In this document: positions 1 to 7,563 of the stretch, piece by piece
How the letters are laid out: the number at the start of each line of letters is the position of its first letter
How positions within the stretch are numbered: the stretch's first letter is position 1
NCBI GenBank assembly: GCA_024699595.1
Contig: JAILPG010000039.1
Location: forward strand, 1-22,202
DNA: 22,202 nucleotides
Source: Lachnospiraceae bacterium
GTDB lineage: Bacteria; Bacillota_A; Clostridia; Lachnospirales; Lachnospiraceae
Reading direction: 5' to 3'
The notes under the pieces: model-generated
Databases searched by the model: none
What the model was told of the DNA's origin: nothing
The model's input: only the letters and a program-made list of their open reading frames with translations
Translations under genes and position numbers: made by a program

Positions 1-1137
1 GATCTTCACAGAGCCATAAGGCTCTTTGAGCAGTACTTAAAGATCTGCAATAAGGGACGGTCAGAGGCCGGGGAAGAGGACATCGCGGCCACCCTAAATG
101 CTACGCCGTTTCTGATACAGTGCTACTACGAGGATATTTTACAGACGAGATCCTTCAGAAGCCTTGAGAAGCTTGCCGAGCTTGCGGATGTTGGCGGATG
201 GAGAATGGCACAGAAGTATCTTGTGTCCTATTATTCGGACACGGAAAGCGATCATGGCAACGAGTTTCTGGCCTCAAAATATAAAAAGAAGCTTGCAAAG
301 AACAGGGAAAATCCTTATCTGCAGCTTGGCAGGATAAGAGGAGGCATGAATTCCCTGCTCATGAACCTGAGGGTCACGGGAGCCCTTTACGGTTTTTCGG
401 ACGGGAAACATGTAAAGAGCGCGCTTGCCCTCAGAGATCATCTGCTGTTAGGAGAGGAGCTCAATGAAACAGGGTTTGAAGACAATGCGGCTCTCTGCTA
501 TCTGCTTATGGGGGAGATGCTTTTTACCACAAGAGCAATGGAGAACAACCTCTTACGGGCTGAGATATACATAAAGAATTACCTTGACAGGGTATCGAGT
601 GAAAAGGACAAAAAGAATTATTCCAAGGCGCTTGTCATATATTCAAAGCTGCTGCTTGACGGAAAGCTTGGAAACAGCAGATCCGGAAGCGCAGATGAAT
701 GCATAAGACTTGCCGAGAAGCTGACCGGGGAGTCCATCAGGGAAGAGATATTGGAGGACATGTTAAAAAGGGTTAGGTATTTCGGCAAGAGAGGGGAACA
801 GGGGAAGGCCGTGTTTTATCTGGAAAAAGCCGTCGAGTACGGCTACCAGGATGATTACAGCATAATAGGTACGGTCTATCTAAACGGCGATGAGGGTATT
901 ACAAAAGATGAGATGAAGGGGTTCTACTGGCTCAAGAGATTCTATGACGATTACATGATGGAGAGGCTAAAACTTAGCTCGCCCGTTGACATAGGCTCCA
1001 TCGAGTACAGGCTCGGAGAGTGTTACAGATACGGGACAGGGGTAAAAAAGAGCGAGGATGACGCAATGCTCTATTACGAAAGAGCCTCGGATCACGGCTG
1101 CGTCAAGGCTAAGGAGATCGTGGATCTGCTTGCGTAA
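1..1137 (+). CDS. Sel1/TPR-like repeat protein, 5' end outside the window
   Basis: The reading frame is open from base 1, so the ATG at 205 is probably internal and the protein starts upstream. The visible part is helical throughout. Near the C-terminus there is a clear Sel1-type repeat: LGECYRYGTG, then a DAMLYYERASDHG block ending in VKAKEIV. A more divergent copy precedes it (GKAVFYLEKAVEYGYQ, then a short loop and GFYWLKRF). No signal peptide or membrane segment is visible, so a cytoplasmic protein-binding role is likely. Sel1 repeats are scaffolds for protein-protein contacts; no enzymatic motif is seen. It lies 85 bases upstream of the kinase gene on the same strand and may act as an adaptor or substrate for that signalling module. 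That link rests on position only. Confidence 0.8.
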   Translation, partial: DLHRAIRLFEQYLKICNKGRSEAGEEDIAATLNATPFLIQCYYEDILQTRSFRSLEKLAELADVGGWRMAQKYLVSYYSDTESDHGNEFLASKYKKKLAKNRENPYLQLGRIRGGMNSLLMNLRVTGALYGFSDGKHVKSALALRDHLLLGEELNETGFEDNAALCYLLMGEMLFTTRAMENNLLRAEIYIKNYLDRVSSEKDKKNYSKALVIYSKLLLDGKLGNSRSGSADECIRLAEKLTGESIREEILEDMLKRVRYFGKRGEQGKAVFYLEKAVEYGYQDDYSIIGTVYLNGDEGITKDEMKGFYWLKRFYDDYMMERLKLSSPVDIGSIEYRLGECYRYGTGVKKSEDDAMLYYERASDHGCVKAKEIVDLLA

Positions 1138-1222
1138 GGAATTGTTATCAAAGGTCTCTAGCGGGGCTGTAAGCAGACTCAGGGATCAGTAAGATAGCTC
1201 ATACACGGGAGGACACTCTTAT

Positions 1223-2521
1223 ATGGAAGGAATGCTCAGATCGGGAACCGTCCTGACTTCTACAGGAAAAAATGAGTACACTGTGAAAAAAATGCTCGGC
1301 CAGGGCGGCCAGGGAGAGGTATATGAGGTCACCTGCAACGGGGACAAATATGCTCTGAAGTGGTACTACAAGCACACCGCCACCCCGAGGCAGAAAAAGA
1401 TCCTTGAAAGGCTGATAGAGAAGGGCAGGCCGGATGACTGTTTTTTATGGCCGAGCGATATCATCAAAAAAAGAGGGGCATCCTTTGGCTACATAATGCC
1501 CTTAAGACCAAAGCATTACAAGAGCATAGTGGATCTGATGAAGAGAAAGGCAGAGCCTTCTTTTTACAATCTCTGCAAAGCTGCATATAACCTTACAAGA
1601 GGCTACCAGCTGCTGCATAAGGCCGGTTACCAGTACAGGGACATATCCTTTGGAAACGTGTTTTTCGATCCGGACACCGGCGAAGTGATGATCTGCGATA
1701 ACGACAACGTGGTACCAAACGGCACGCTTGACGGAGGAGTGTACGGAACGCCGAGATTCATGGCCCCGGAGATCGTCAGGGGCGAAAAGACATCATCGAG
1801 GAACACGGATCTGTATTCCCTCGCGGTACTTCTTTTTTACATGTTCATGCTCAATCATCCGCTTGAGGGCGAGCTGGAGGCAAGGATAAGATGCATGGAC
1901 ATACACGCGATGAACAGGCTGTACGGATTCGATCCGCTGTTCATCTGGGATCCGGATGATGATGCAAACAGGCCGCTTGCGGGCTATCAGGATAATGCGA
2001 TCATATACTGGGATCTGTATCCCGAACACTTAAAGGAGCTTTTCACCAAGTCCTTTACGATCGGGTTAAAAGAACCTGCAAAAAGGGTCACCGAGAACAA
2101 ATGGCTTGAGACCTTTGCAAACATGATGAGCGGCATCATCATCTGTCCGGACTGTCACGCGGAGATACTCTATGACAAGGACAAGGATGAGAGAGGAGAG
2201 CCGCATGTATGCTGGAACTGCAAAAAGCAGGTGAAGGTGCCCTCAAAGATCGTGATCGGAAAGAACCGCATAATCATCACCTCAAGGACAAAGCTCTACA
2301 TGCATCATATCAACAACGATTTTGACATGAGAACGGTGATAGGCGAGGTGATCATCAATCCTAACGATCCAAATAAGTGGGGTATAAAGAATACATCAAA
2401 GCGCGAATGGAAATATATAAAGGGCGATGGCAGCGTGATATCCGTATCACCCAGCCGCGCCGCCACCATCGCAAGAAACGCAAAGATAGACTTCGGGGAG
2501 ATAACAGGGGAATTTGTGTGA
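1223..2521 (+). CDS. Ser/Thr protein kinase with C-terminal zinc ribbon (TerY-P-type kinase)
   Basis: A eukaryotic-type kinase domain spans roughly residues 18-300. Visible are the glycine loop GQGGQG (26-31), the ATP lysine in ALKW (K46), the catalytic loop YRDISFGN (D140, N145) and GTPRFMAPE (176-183). The usual DFG is replaced by a CDND segment (D159-N-D161), but all phosphotransfer residues appear present, so it is probably active. After the kinase comes a zinc-ribbon pattern CPDC (308-311) with CWNC (330-333), then a beta-rich C-terminal module to residue 432. No membrane segment is seen, so it should be cytosolic, unlike PASTA kinases. The start has GGGAGGA nine bases upstream. It is followed by vWA and PP2C genes; this set matches the TerY-P triad described for Ter-associated stress signalling. 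The substrate is unknown; the vWA protein or the upstream Sel1 protein are candidates by inference. Confidence 0.88.
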   Translation: MEGMLRSGTVLTSTGKNEYTVKKMLGQGGQGEVYEVTCNGDKYALKWYYKHTATPRQKKILERLIEKGRPDDCFLWPSDIIKKRGASFGYIMPLRPKHYKSIVDLMKRKAEPSFYNLCKAAYNLTRGYQLLHKAGYQYRDISFGNVFFDPDTGEVMICDNDNVVPNGTLDGGVYGTPRFMAPEIVRGEKTSSRNTDLYSLAVLLFYMFMLNHPLEGELEARIRCMDIHAMNRLYGFDPLFIWDPDDDANRPLAGYQDNAIIYWDLYPEHLKELFTKSFTIGLKEPAKRVTENKWLETFANMMSGIIICPDCHAEILYDKDKDERGEPHVCWNCKKQVKVPSKIVIGKNRIIITSRTKLYMHHINNDFDMRTVIGEVIINPNDPNKWGIKNTSKREWKYIKGDGSVISVSPSRAATIARNAKIDFGEITGEFV

Positions 2522-2533
2522 TATAAATAACGA

Positions 2534-2548
2534 TCAGGTTTGACCTGA
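2534..2548. repeat. Small perfect inverted repeat upstream of the vWA gene
   Basis: TCAGGT-TTG-ACCTGA: six-base arms around a three-base centre, in the 88-base gap between kinase and vWA genes. It could be an operator or a small mRNA hairpin. It contains TTGACC, but no good -10 hexamer follows at normal spacing, so a promoter is not claimed. Confidence 0.4.
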
Positions 2549-2609
2549 AAATGTCTGAATTTACGTATGGAAAACGCAAAATGTTTCAATGAAAAAGGAG
2601 GATGGCTTA

Positions 2610-3350
2610 ATGGATGTTAATGAGGAGATCAAAATGGAATTAAAGAGACCCGGGGCGGAGCTTGTCAGCAGGCCTCTGCATTTTTTCTGGGTAGTAGATT
2701 GTTCGGGCTCGATGTTTGGGGAGAAGATGGGGACAGTTAACAATGCAATACAGGAAACGATTCCTGAGATGCAGGAGGCAGCAGAGGGAAATCCCAATGC
2801 AAAGCTTCTTGTAAGAACCTTAAAGTTTTCATCCGGGGCATCCTGGGTAAATCCCGATCCGGTCGATGTGGAAGATTTTTCCTGGGAAGATCTTGTGGCG
2901 GTAGGCGTTACGGATATGGGCAAAGCCTTTGATCTGCTTGCTTCGCAGCTTACCATACCTCCGATGTCAGACAGGGCGCTTCCGCCTGTGATAGTGCTGC
3001 TTTCGGACGGGAGACCCACAGACAATTACAAGCCGGCTCTTGACAAGATGTTAAAGCTTCCCTGGGGCAAAAAGGCCGTGAGGATCGCGATCTCCATTGG
3101 ACAGGATGCGGACAATGACGTTCTGACCGAGTTCACGGGCAGCCGCGATCTGGTGCTGCAGGCCAACAATGCGACCACGCTTACAAAGATGATCAAGTGG
3201 GCATCGACGGTAGCCTCAGTCGTGTCGGCTCCCGCATCAAGGCCGGACATGACCACCAAGACAGCGGACGGCGACAACAACGGGCTGCTGATGCTTGACA
3301 TGGACAACATTCCGGATCCGGACGATATCGATACTACGGATGTGTGGTAA
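2610..3350 (+). CDS. TerY-like von Willebrand factor A domain protein
   Basis: This is a single vWA domain with an intact metal-ion-dependent adhesion site: DCSGS (D30-S32-S34 from the chosen start), T101 in GVTDMG, and D133 in LLSDGRPTD. No signal peptide is present, so it is intracellular, as is TerY. An in-frame ATG at 2589 would add seven residues, but AAAAAGGAGG at 2592-2601 lies inside that extension and sits eight bases before the ATG at 2610, so 2610 is chosen. The last ~30 residues are Asp/Thr-rich and acidic, probably a disordered tail. In TerY-P triads the vWA protein is thought to be a metal-dependent scaffold or substrate controlled by the neighbouring kinase and phosphatase. That role is family knowledge; partners here are inferred from gene order. 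Confidence 0.88.
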   Translation: MDVNEEIKMELKRPGAELVSRPLHFFWVVDCSGSMFGEKMGTVNNAIQETIPEMQEAAEGNPNAKLLVRTLKFSSGASWVNPDPVDVEDFSWEDLVAVGVTDMGKAFDLLASQLTIPPMSDRALPPVIVLLSDGRPTDNYKPALDKMLKLPWGKKAVRIAISIGQDADNDVLTEFTGSRDLVLQANNATTLTKMIKWASTVASVVSAPASRPDMTTKTADGDNNGLLMLDMDNIPDPDDIDTTDVW

Positions 3351-3369
3351 CTTAGGAAAGAAAAAATAA

Positions 3370-3406
3370 TGCACCCTGAGAAGGAAGAAGTGGCCGTGGG
3401 GGTGCA
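3370..3406 (+). other. Possible intergenic mRNA hairpin between vWA and PP2C genes
   Basis: TGCACCC at 3370-3376 and GGGTGCA at 3400-3406 form seven perfect pairs around a 23-base purine-rich loop. There is no T run after it, so it is not a classical terminator. It may tune mRNA processing or the vWA/PP2C expression ratio. The function is unknown. Confidence 0.35.
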
Positions 3407-3456
3407 ATAGAAATAATAAATGCAGATAAGAGCGGCAGGTTTAAGCCAGGTGAACT

Positions 3457-4254
3457 ATGGGAATAACTGTGTTTGGGGAATGGACCCAGGGCGCGTCGCA
3501 CAATCGCCTTGGAATAGAATGGCAGGATCATTACAGGAAGATAGATTACATTAAGGGGATCAAGGTTCTGTCGGTGGCAGACGGACACGGCTCCGACAAG
3601 TGCCCCTACAGCGCGGACGGAGCCAAGCTTGCCACAAAGGTGTTCTGTAACCTGATGGTCGAATATTATAAGAGCTACCCGGATCTGAATTCCCTGATGA
3701 CTTTCCTAACAAGAGAAGGTGAGATCAAGCTTCCGAGGACCATAGACATGGCCTGGAAGGAGGAGGTTCTTGACCTTAACAAGAGGGAAAAAAGAGACGA
3801 CTCACTAAGTGATGAGGAGATCATCATGATGTACGGGACAACGCTGCTTGGGCTTATGATAACCGACACCTTTGTGTTTGCGCTGCAGATCGGTGACGGG
3901 GACATTATCTACGTGGATAAGGATACGGTCACGCCTGTCATAGATGCTGACAAGCTCCTTGGAGTCGAGACCCACTCGCTTTCATCAAAGGACGCCTGGA
4001 AAAAAGCTGTTACGGCTGTTTCAGGCAGGGAAGCCGACGCTGATCTGCCCTATATGTACCTGCTCTCGACGGATGGATTTGCAAACAGTTTTTTAAATAC
4101 AGAAGCTCACTACAAGACATGCAGAGAATATTATGATATGATAAGACAGCATGGTATCAGGACAGTCAGGGAGCATTTGAAGGACTGGCTCAGTGAAACA
4201 AGTGCCTATGGCTGTGGAGATGATATCACGACTTTGTTTGCATACGCGCAGTAG
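3457..4254 (+). CDS. PP2C-family Ser/Thr protein phosphatase
   Basis: A 265-residue PP2C/PPM phosphatase. Visible motifs are GASHNRLG...Q23D24 at the N-terminus (the form found in triad phosphatases), VADGHG with metal ligand D42, GTTLLG (127-132), IGDGD (145-149), LLSTDGF with D206, and GCGDD with D255/D256 near the C-terminus. All metal-binding aspartates are present, so activity is expected. There is no membrane segment or extra domain, so the protein is cytosolic. The start is preceded by CCAGGTGAACT, a modest ribosome binding site. It is the third member of the kinase-vWA-PP2C set and is expected to reverse the kinase's phosphorylations. A 106-base gap to the vWA gene contains a small hairpin. 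Confidence 0.9.
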   Translation: MGITVFGEWTQGASHNRLGIEWQDHYRKIDYIKGIKVLSVADGHGSDKCPYSADGAKLATKVFCNLMVEYYKSYPDLNSLMTFLTREGEIKLPRTIDMAWKEEVLDLNKREKRDDSLSDEEIIMMYGTTLLGLMITDTFVFALQIGDGDIIYVDKDTVTPVIDADKLLGVETHSLSSKDAWKKAVTAVSGREADADLPYMYLLSTDGFANSFLNTEAHYKTCREYYDMIRQHGIRTVREHLKDWLSETSAYGCGDDITTLFAYAQ

Positions 4255-4265
4255 CGTGATCGATC

Positions 4266-4337
4266 ATCGTAACGAAAATGATCATTCTGCCCGGAATACA
4301 GCGGAGAAGAGAGACAGGCGATCGTTTCGTTTACGAT
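4266..4337 (+). repeat. Long imperfect inverted repeat between PP2C gene and aroC
   Basis: The left arm 4266-4283 (ATCGTAACGAAAATGATC) and right arm 4320-4337 (GATCGTTTCGTTTACGAT) are near-perfect reverse complements, with one bulged base on each side and one G-T pair. They enclose a 36-base purine-rich loop. The right arm ends five bases before the GGAG ribosome binding site of aroC. As RNA it would form a stem of about 16 pairs; no U run follows, so it is not a simple terminator. It may insulate or attenuate aroC. That is inference. Confidence 0.6.
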
Positions 4338-4353
4338 TAAGCGGAGTAGTGAG

Positions 4354-5520
4354 ATGGGCAATCATTTCGGAAGCAGGCTTTCGATAAACATATTCGGGCA
4401 GTCACATTCGGATGCCATAGGCGTTACGATAGAGGGACTGCCTGCCGGCTTTTCCATAGACACGGATGAGCTTTCGGGATTTTTAAAAAGAAGAGCTCCC
4501 GGGCAGAGTGAGCTTACGACTGCCAGGAAGGAAACCGATGCATACGAGATAATATGCGGGGTCTGCGATCCTGCCTATGCACCCGGTGAAACTGCATCTG
4601 CCGGGGATATACCTGACGAGTCTGTATCCGGTGAGGCTGCATCTTCCAAGGTCGCATCTGCTGAAACTGGCAGTGTGGTGACCTGCGGGGCACCCCTGAC
4701 CGTTCTTATCAGGAATTCCGATCAGCATTCCAAAGATTATTCAAACATTAAAGACATGCCGCGTCCCGGGCATGCCGACTATACCGCGTCCGTAAAGTAT
4801 GACAGCTATAACGACATACGCGGCGGCGGACAGTTTTCGGGAAGACTTACGGCTCCGCTATGCATAGCAGGCGGCATCGTAAAGCAGCTTCTGAAAAAAC
4901 AGGGAATAGACATATATTCACATATCTACAGCATAAAGGATATAAAGGATACACCCTATCCGCTTACGGGACCGTTTGAGGATGTAAGTGAAAAAGAACT
5001 TCCGGTCATGGATAACAATGTTATCGAACCCATGAAACAACTGATAAGTAAGGCAAAGGCTGACCTCGATTCCGTCGGGGGCATCATTGAATGCGCTGTC
5101 TGCGGGGTCGGCGCAGGTTTTGGAGAGCCTATGTTTGGCGGGGTTGAGAACGTGATATCACAGGCTGTCTTTGCAATACCCGCAGTCAAGGGAATAGAGT
5201 TCGGAAGAGGCTTTGAAGCGGCCGCGCTTTTTGGGAGCGAAAATAACGACAGCTTCATTATAAGAAATGACAGGATATGTACTGAGACTAACAATCACGG
5301 CGGAAGCCTCGGAGGGATCACCTCCGGCATGCCGATAGTCTTCAGGGCTGCCTTTAAGCCCACGCCCTCCATTGCAAGGCCGCAGAAGAGCGTGTCTTTG
5401 TCGAAGATGGAGGAAGGGATCCTTGAGATAAAGGGCCGCCATGACCCCTGCATAGTGTTAAGGGCTCTGCCTTGTGTGGAGGCCGCCGCAGCACTTGCCG
5501 TGTGGGAGCTTATGGGGTAG
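4354..5520 (+). CDS. aroC: Chorismate synthase with a low-complexity insertion
   Basis: This enzyme converts 5-enolpyruvylshikimate-3-phosphate to chorismate, the last step of the shikimate pathway, using reduced FMN; it is cytosolic and usually tetrameric. Family motifs are clear: N-terminal GNHFGSRL and FGQSHSDAIG (His18), LKRRAPGQSELTTARKE (44-60), NSDQHSKDYS, MPRPGHADYT (His140), RGGGQFSGRLTAP, then EFGRGF and the ITSGMPI region. At 388 residues it is longer than usual because of about 34 extra Ala/Ser/Glu/Pro-rich residues at ~71-112, between the EIICGV strand and APLTVLIRN, where the family normally has a short turn. Catalytic motifs on both sides are intact, so the insert is probably a tolerated surface loop. 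The start has GGAG seven bases upstream. No other shikimate genes are in the window. Confidence 0.93.
   Translation: MGNHFGSRLSINIFGQSHSDAIGVTIEGLPAGFSIDTDELSGFLKRRAPGQSELTTARKETDAYEIICGVCDPAYAPGETASAGDIPDESVSGEAASSKVASAETGSVVTCGAPLTVLIRNSDQHSKDYSNIKDMPRPGHADYTASVKYDSYNDIRGGGQFSGRLTAPLCIAGGIVKQLLKKQGIDIYSHIYSIKDIKDTPYPLTGPFEDVSEKELPVMDNNVIEPMKQLISKAKADLDSVGGIIECAVCGVGAGFGEPMFGGVENVISQAVFAIPAVKGIEFGRGFEAAALFGSENNDSFIIRNDRICTETNNHGGSLGGITSGMPIVFRAAFKPTPSIARPQKSVSLSKMEEGILEIKGRHDPCIVLRALPCVEAAAALAVWELMG
4583..4672 (+). repeat. Degenerate 45-base tandem duplication within the aroC insertion
   Basis: CCGGTGAAACTGCATCTGCC at 4583 recurs as CCGGTGAGGCTGCATCTTCC at 4628, exactly 45 bases (15 codons) later, keeping frame. 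A further GCATCTGCTGAAACTGG follows in the second unit. The duplicated peptide is P/S-G-E-T/A-A-S-A/S. This suggests the loop grew by in-frame repeat expansion. Confidence 0.6.
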
Positions 5521-5620
5521 TCAGTGGTGATCAGTGGTGACCGATGGTGATCAGGGTTGATCGGTGGTGAATTGTGGTGTTTTGGAGTGATATATGGTGA
5601 TGTGTGGTGATCAATGGGTG
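5521..5620 (+). repeat. Decamer tandem array directly after aroC
   Basis: Ten consecutive 10-base units start at the base after the aroC stop. The first two are identical (TCAGTGGTGA); the rest decay around TNNGTGGTGA (for example CCGATGGTGA, TCGGTGGTGA, TATATGGTGA, TGTGTGGTGA). The 10-base period rotates through all frames, so the array is not coding. It matches one DNA helical turn. No terminator is seen between aroC and this array. Confidence 0.75.
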
Positions 5621-5641
5621 TTCCGGGTCATCAGCATCCGT

Positions 5642-5670
5642 TTGACGAGGTTTCCCGCATCTGATATATT
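5642..5670 (+). promoter_or_regulatory. Predicted sigma-A promoter of the AGCS symporter operon
   Basis: TTGACG (-35, 5642-5647), a 17-base spacer, then TATATT (-10, 5665-5670), with TG one base before the -10 (extended -10). The predicted start near 5677 gives a 5' leader of about 350 bases that includes the four hairpin modules before the AUG at 6028. Confidence 0.65.
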
Positions 5671-5703
5671 TTATCTCGGTTGGACAACACACTTTTCATA
5701 CTT

Positions 5704-5914
5704 CATACCCACCGGACAGGAGAAAAAAGAGAGTTAGTGGGTATGGAAGAAAGAGAGCATACCTACCAGACTTGAAAAAAACCGAATTAGTAGGTAGAGA
5801 ATTAGCGGAGAATTGGGAAGCATACCCACCAGTCAGCAGAAAAGATAGAATTAGTGGGTATGGAAGAAGAAGAGCATACCTACCGGACCGGCAAAACGAA
5901 CAGATTAATGGGTA
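5704..5914 (+). repeat. Four tandem hairpin modules in the AGCS leader (two ~117-base duplicates)
   Basis: Left arms CATACCCACC or CATACCTACC start at 5704, 5758, 5821 and 5875; matching right arms are GTGGGTATG (5737-5745), GTAGGTAG (5790-5797), GTGGGTATG (5854-5862) and ATGGGTA (5908-5914). Loops are 23-24 bases, A/G-rich and mostly end in ATTAG or GTTAG. Where the left arm changes CCC to CCT, the right arm changes GGG to AGG (copy 2) or pairs T-G (copy 4), so pairing is preserved. Spacing alternates 54, 63, 54 bases; copies 1 and 3, and 2 and 4, are each 117 bases apart, indicating duplication of a two-hairpin unit. It does not match a glycine riboswitch that I can recognise. Confidence 0.75.
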
Positions 5915-6027
5915 AGAATCTGAAAAAAAGCAGAAAAAGAAGATTAGGAAATAAGAAGATAAGAAGAATAATCAGCCAACTAGAGAATAGATGAGAGTAT
6001 AAACAGCAGCAAAAAGAGGAAGAAATT

Positions 6028-7560
6028 ATGGAAGAGTTTATCAGCAATCTGACAAGTATCAACGACAGCATCAACAGCTTTGTGTGGGTGAAGATCGGAC
6101 TTGCGCTCCTTATAGGAACGGGAATCCTGCTTACCATCCTGCTTGGATTTTTCCAGGTAAAGTATATAAAGCACTGGATGCAGAAGACAATCGGCGGAGT
6201 CTTCAAAAAAGACTCTCACAACAAGAATGAGGCCGGATCGGTATCCCAGTTCCAGGCCCTGTGTACCGCACTTGCGGCAACGATCGGAACAGGTAACATC
6301 GCAGGTGTATCGGCAGCTATCTGTCTCGGAGGACCGGGAGCAGTATTCTGGATGTGGGTTGCGGCATTTTTCGGAATGATGACCAACTTCTCAGAAAACG
6401 TACTCGGAATCTATTACAGAAGACGTAATAAAGACGGCGAGTGGTCAGGCGGCGCAATGTACTATTTAAGGGATGGTCTCGGAAACATCCCGGGCTATGA
6501 GAAGCTTGGAAAGATACTTGCCGTGCTGTTCTCACTGTTTGCAGTCCTTGCATCCTTCGGTATCGGAAACATGGGACAGGTAAACAAGATAACGCTTAAC
6601 CTTGAGTCAGCATTCTTCTCAAATGTTAATTCACCGAAGCTCTTTGGCGATGTATCGATGATAAGCTTTATAATCGGCGTGGTGCTGATGCTTGTAGCAG
6701 GTATCATAATAATCGGCGGACTTAAGAGGATCGCAGCCGTTGCAGAGAAGGTCGTACCCTTCATGGCAGTGCTGTATGTACTCGGTGCACTCATCATCTT
6801 CCTGATGCATATCACCAGAGTAGGAGAGATGTTTGCGGCGATCTTCAGATTCGCATTCGGGATCAAAGCAGTTGCAGGCGGTGCAGCAGGCGTGGCGATC
6901 TCACAGGTAGTTACCCAGGGATGTAAGAGAGGTGTGTTCTCCAACGAAGCAGGTCTCGGTTCATCCGTTATGGTACATTCCAATTCAAATGTAAAAGAGC
7001 CTGTAAAGCAGGGACTGTGGGGAATCTTTGAGGTATTCGCAGACACCATGATAGTGTGTACGATGACCGCAGTAGTAGTGCTTTCATCAGGATTTATAGA
7101 TCTTCAGACAGGACTTCCGGTTGAGGGAGTTGACGACGCGACTCTGGTAGCCAAGGCATTCGGATCGGTATTCGGAAAGGCCGGAGAAGGCTTTGTGGCA
7201 CTTGCCGTACTGCTGTTTGCCTTTACGACAGTGCTCGGCTGGTCGCACTACGGCAGCAAGTCGGTTGAGTATCTCTTCGGAGAGACAGGGGTCAGGATAT
7301 ACAGATTCCTCTTTACCATCATGATGGTTTCGGGTGCGGTAATGACTTCATCCCTTGCATGGGATATCTCAGATACCTTTAACGGACTGATGATGATCCC
7401 CAACCTTATCGGTGTGCTGGCGCTGTCGCCGGTTGTTGTAAAGATCACCAGAAACTATATTGACCGTAAGCTAAACGGCAAGGATGTAACGCCTGTTCTG
7501 TCCTATTTCGAGGAGATCCAGACAGAGCATGCCAATGCCGTGGCAAACGGGGAAGAATGA
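6028..7560 (+). CDS. Sodium:alanine/glycine symporter, AGCS family
   Basis: A 510-residue polytopic membrane protein, about eleven hydrophobic segments, of usual length for the alanine or glycine:cation symporter family, which imports small neutral amino acids with Na+ or H+. The signature region TALAATIGTGNIAGVSAAI lies around residues 78-96, followed by GGPGAVFWMW and the FSENVLGIYYR segment. The start is supported by AGAGGAAG upstream. It heads a run of four genes with gaps of at most 15 bases (3 bases to the next gene). A strong promoter and a structured ~350-base leader precede it, so regulation through the leader is likely. Exact substrate (Ala, Gly, Ser) cannot be told from sequence alone. 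Confidence 0.93.
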   Translation: MEEFISNLTSINDSINSFVWVKIGLALLIGTGILLTILLGFFQVKYIKHWMQKTIGGVFKKDSHNKNEAGSVSQFQALCTALAATIGTGNIAGVSAAICLGGPGAVFWMWVAAFFGMMTNFSENVLGIYYRRRNKDGEWSGGAMYYLRDGLGNIPGYEKLGKILAVLFSLFAVLASFGIGNMGQVNKITLNLESAFFSNVNSPKLFGDVSMISFIIGVVLMLVAGIIIIGGLKRIAAVAEKVVPFMAVLYVLGALIIFLMHITRVGEMFAAIFRFAFGIKAVAGGAAGVAISQVVTQGCKRGVFSNEAGLGSSVMVHSNSNVKEPVKQGLWGIFEVFADTMIVCTMTAVVVLSSGFIDLQTGLPVEGVDDATLVAKAFGSVFGKAGEGFVALAVLLFAFTTVLGWSHYGSKSVEYLFGETGVRIYRFLFTIMMVSGAVMTSSLAWDISDTFNGLMMIPNLIGVLALSPVVVKITRNYIDRKLNGKDVTPVLSYFEEIQTEHANAVANGEE

Positions 7561-7563
7561 TAA

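Noticed and set aside
205..1137. Complete gene starting at the ATG at 205
   Set aside because: The same frame is open and protein-like from base 1 with no stop, so the ATG is probably internal to a gene that begins outside the window.
1223..2521. Pseudokinase
   Set aside because: Although DFG is replaced by DND, the ATP lysine, catalytic Asp, Asn and metal Asp positions are all filled, so activity is likely.
4193..4387. Small plus-strand gene bridging the PP2C gene and aroC
   Set aside because: It overlaps both conserved genes in another frame and covers the inverted repeat; the peptide is basic with no recognisable pattern.
5704..5914. CRISPR-like repeat array
   Set aside because: The repeats are imperfect, only ten bases long with inverted partners, and the intervals alternate 54/63/54. 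No cas genes are present. Hairpin modules explain the pattern better.
5677..6027. Glycine riboswitch before the AGCS symporter
   Set aside because: The conserved core elements of the glycine aptamer are not visible; the leader is dominated by the CATACCCAC hairpins.
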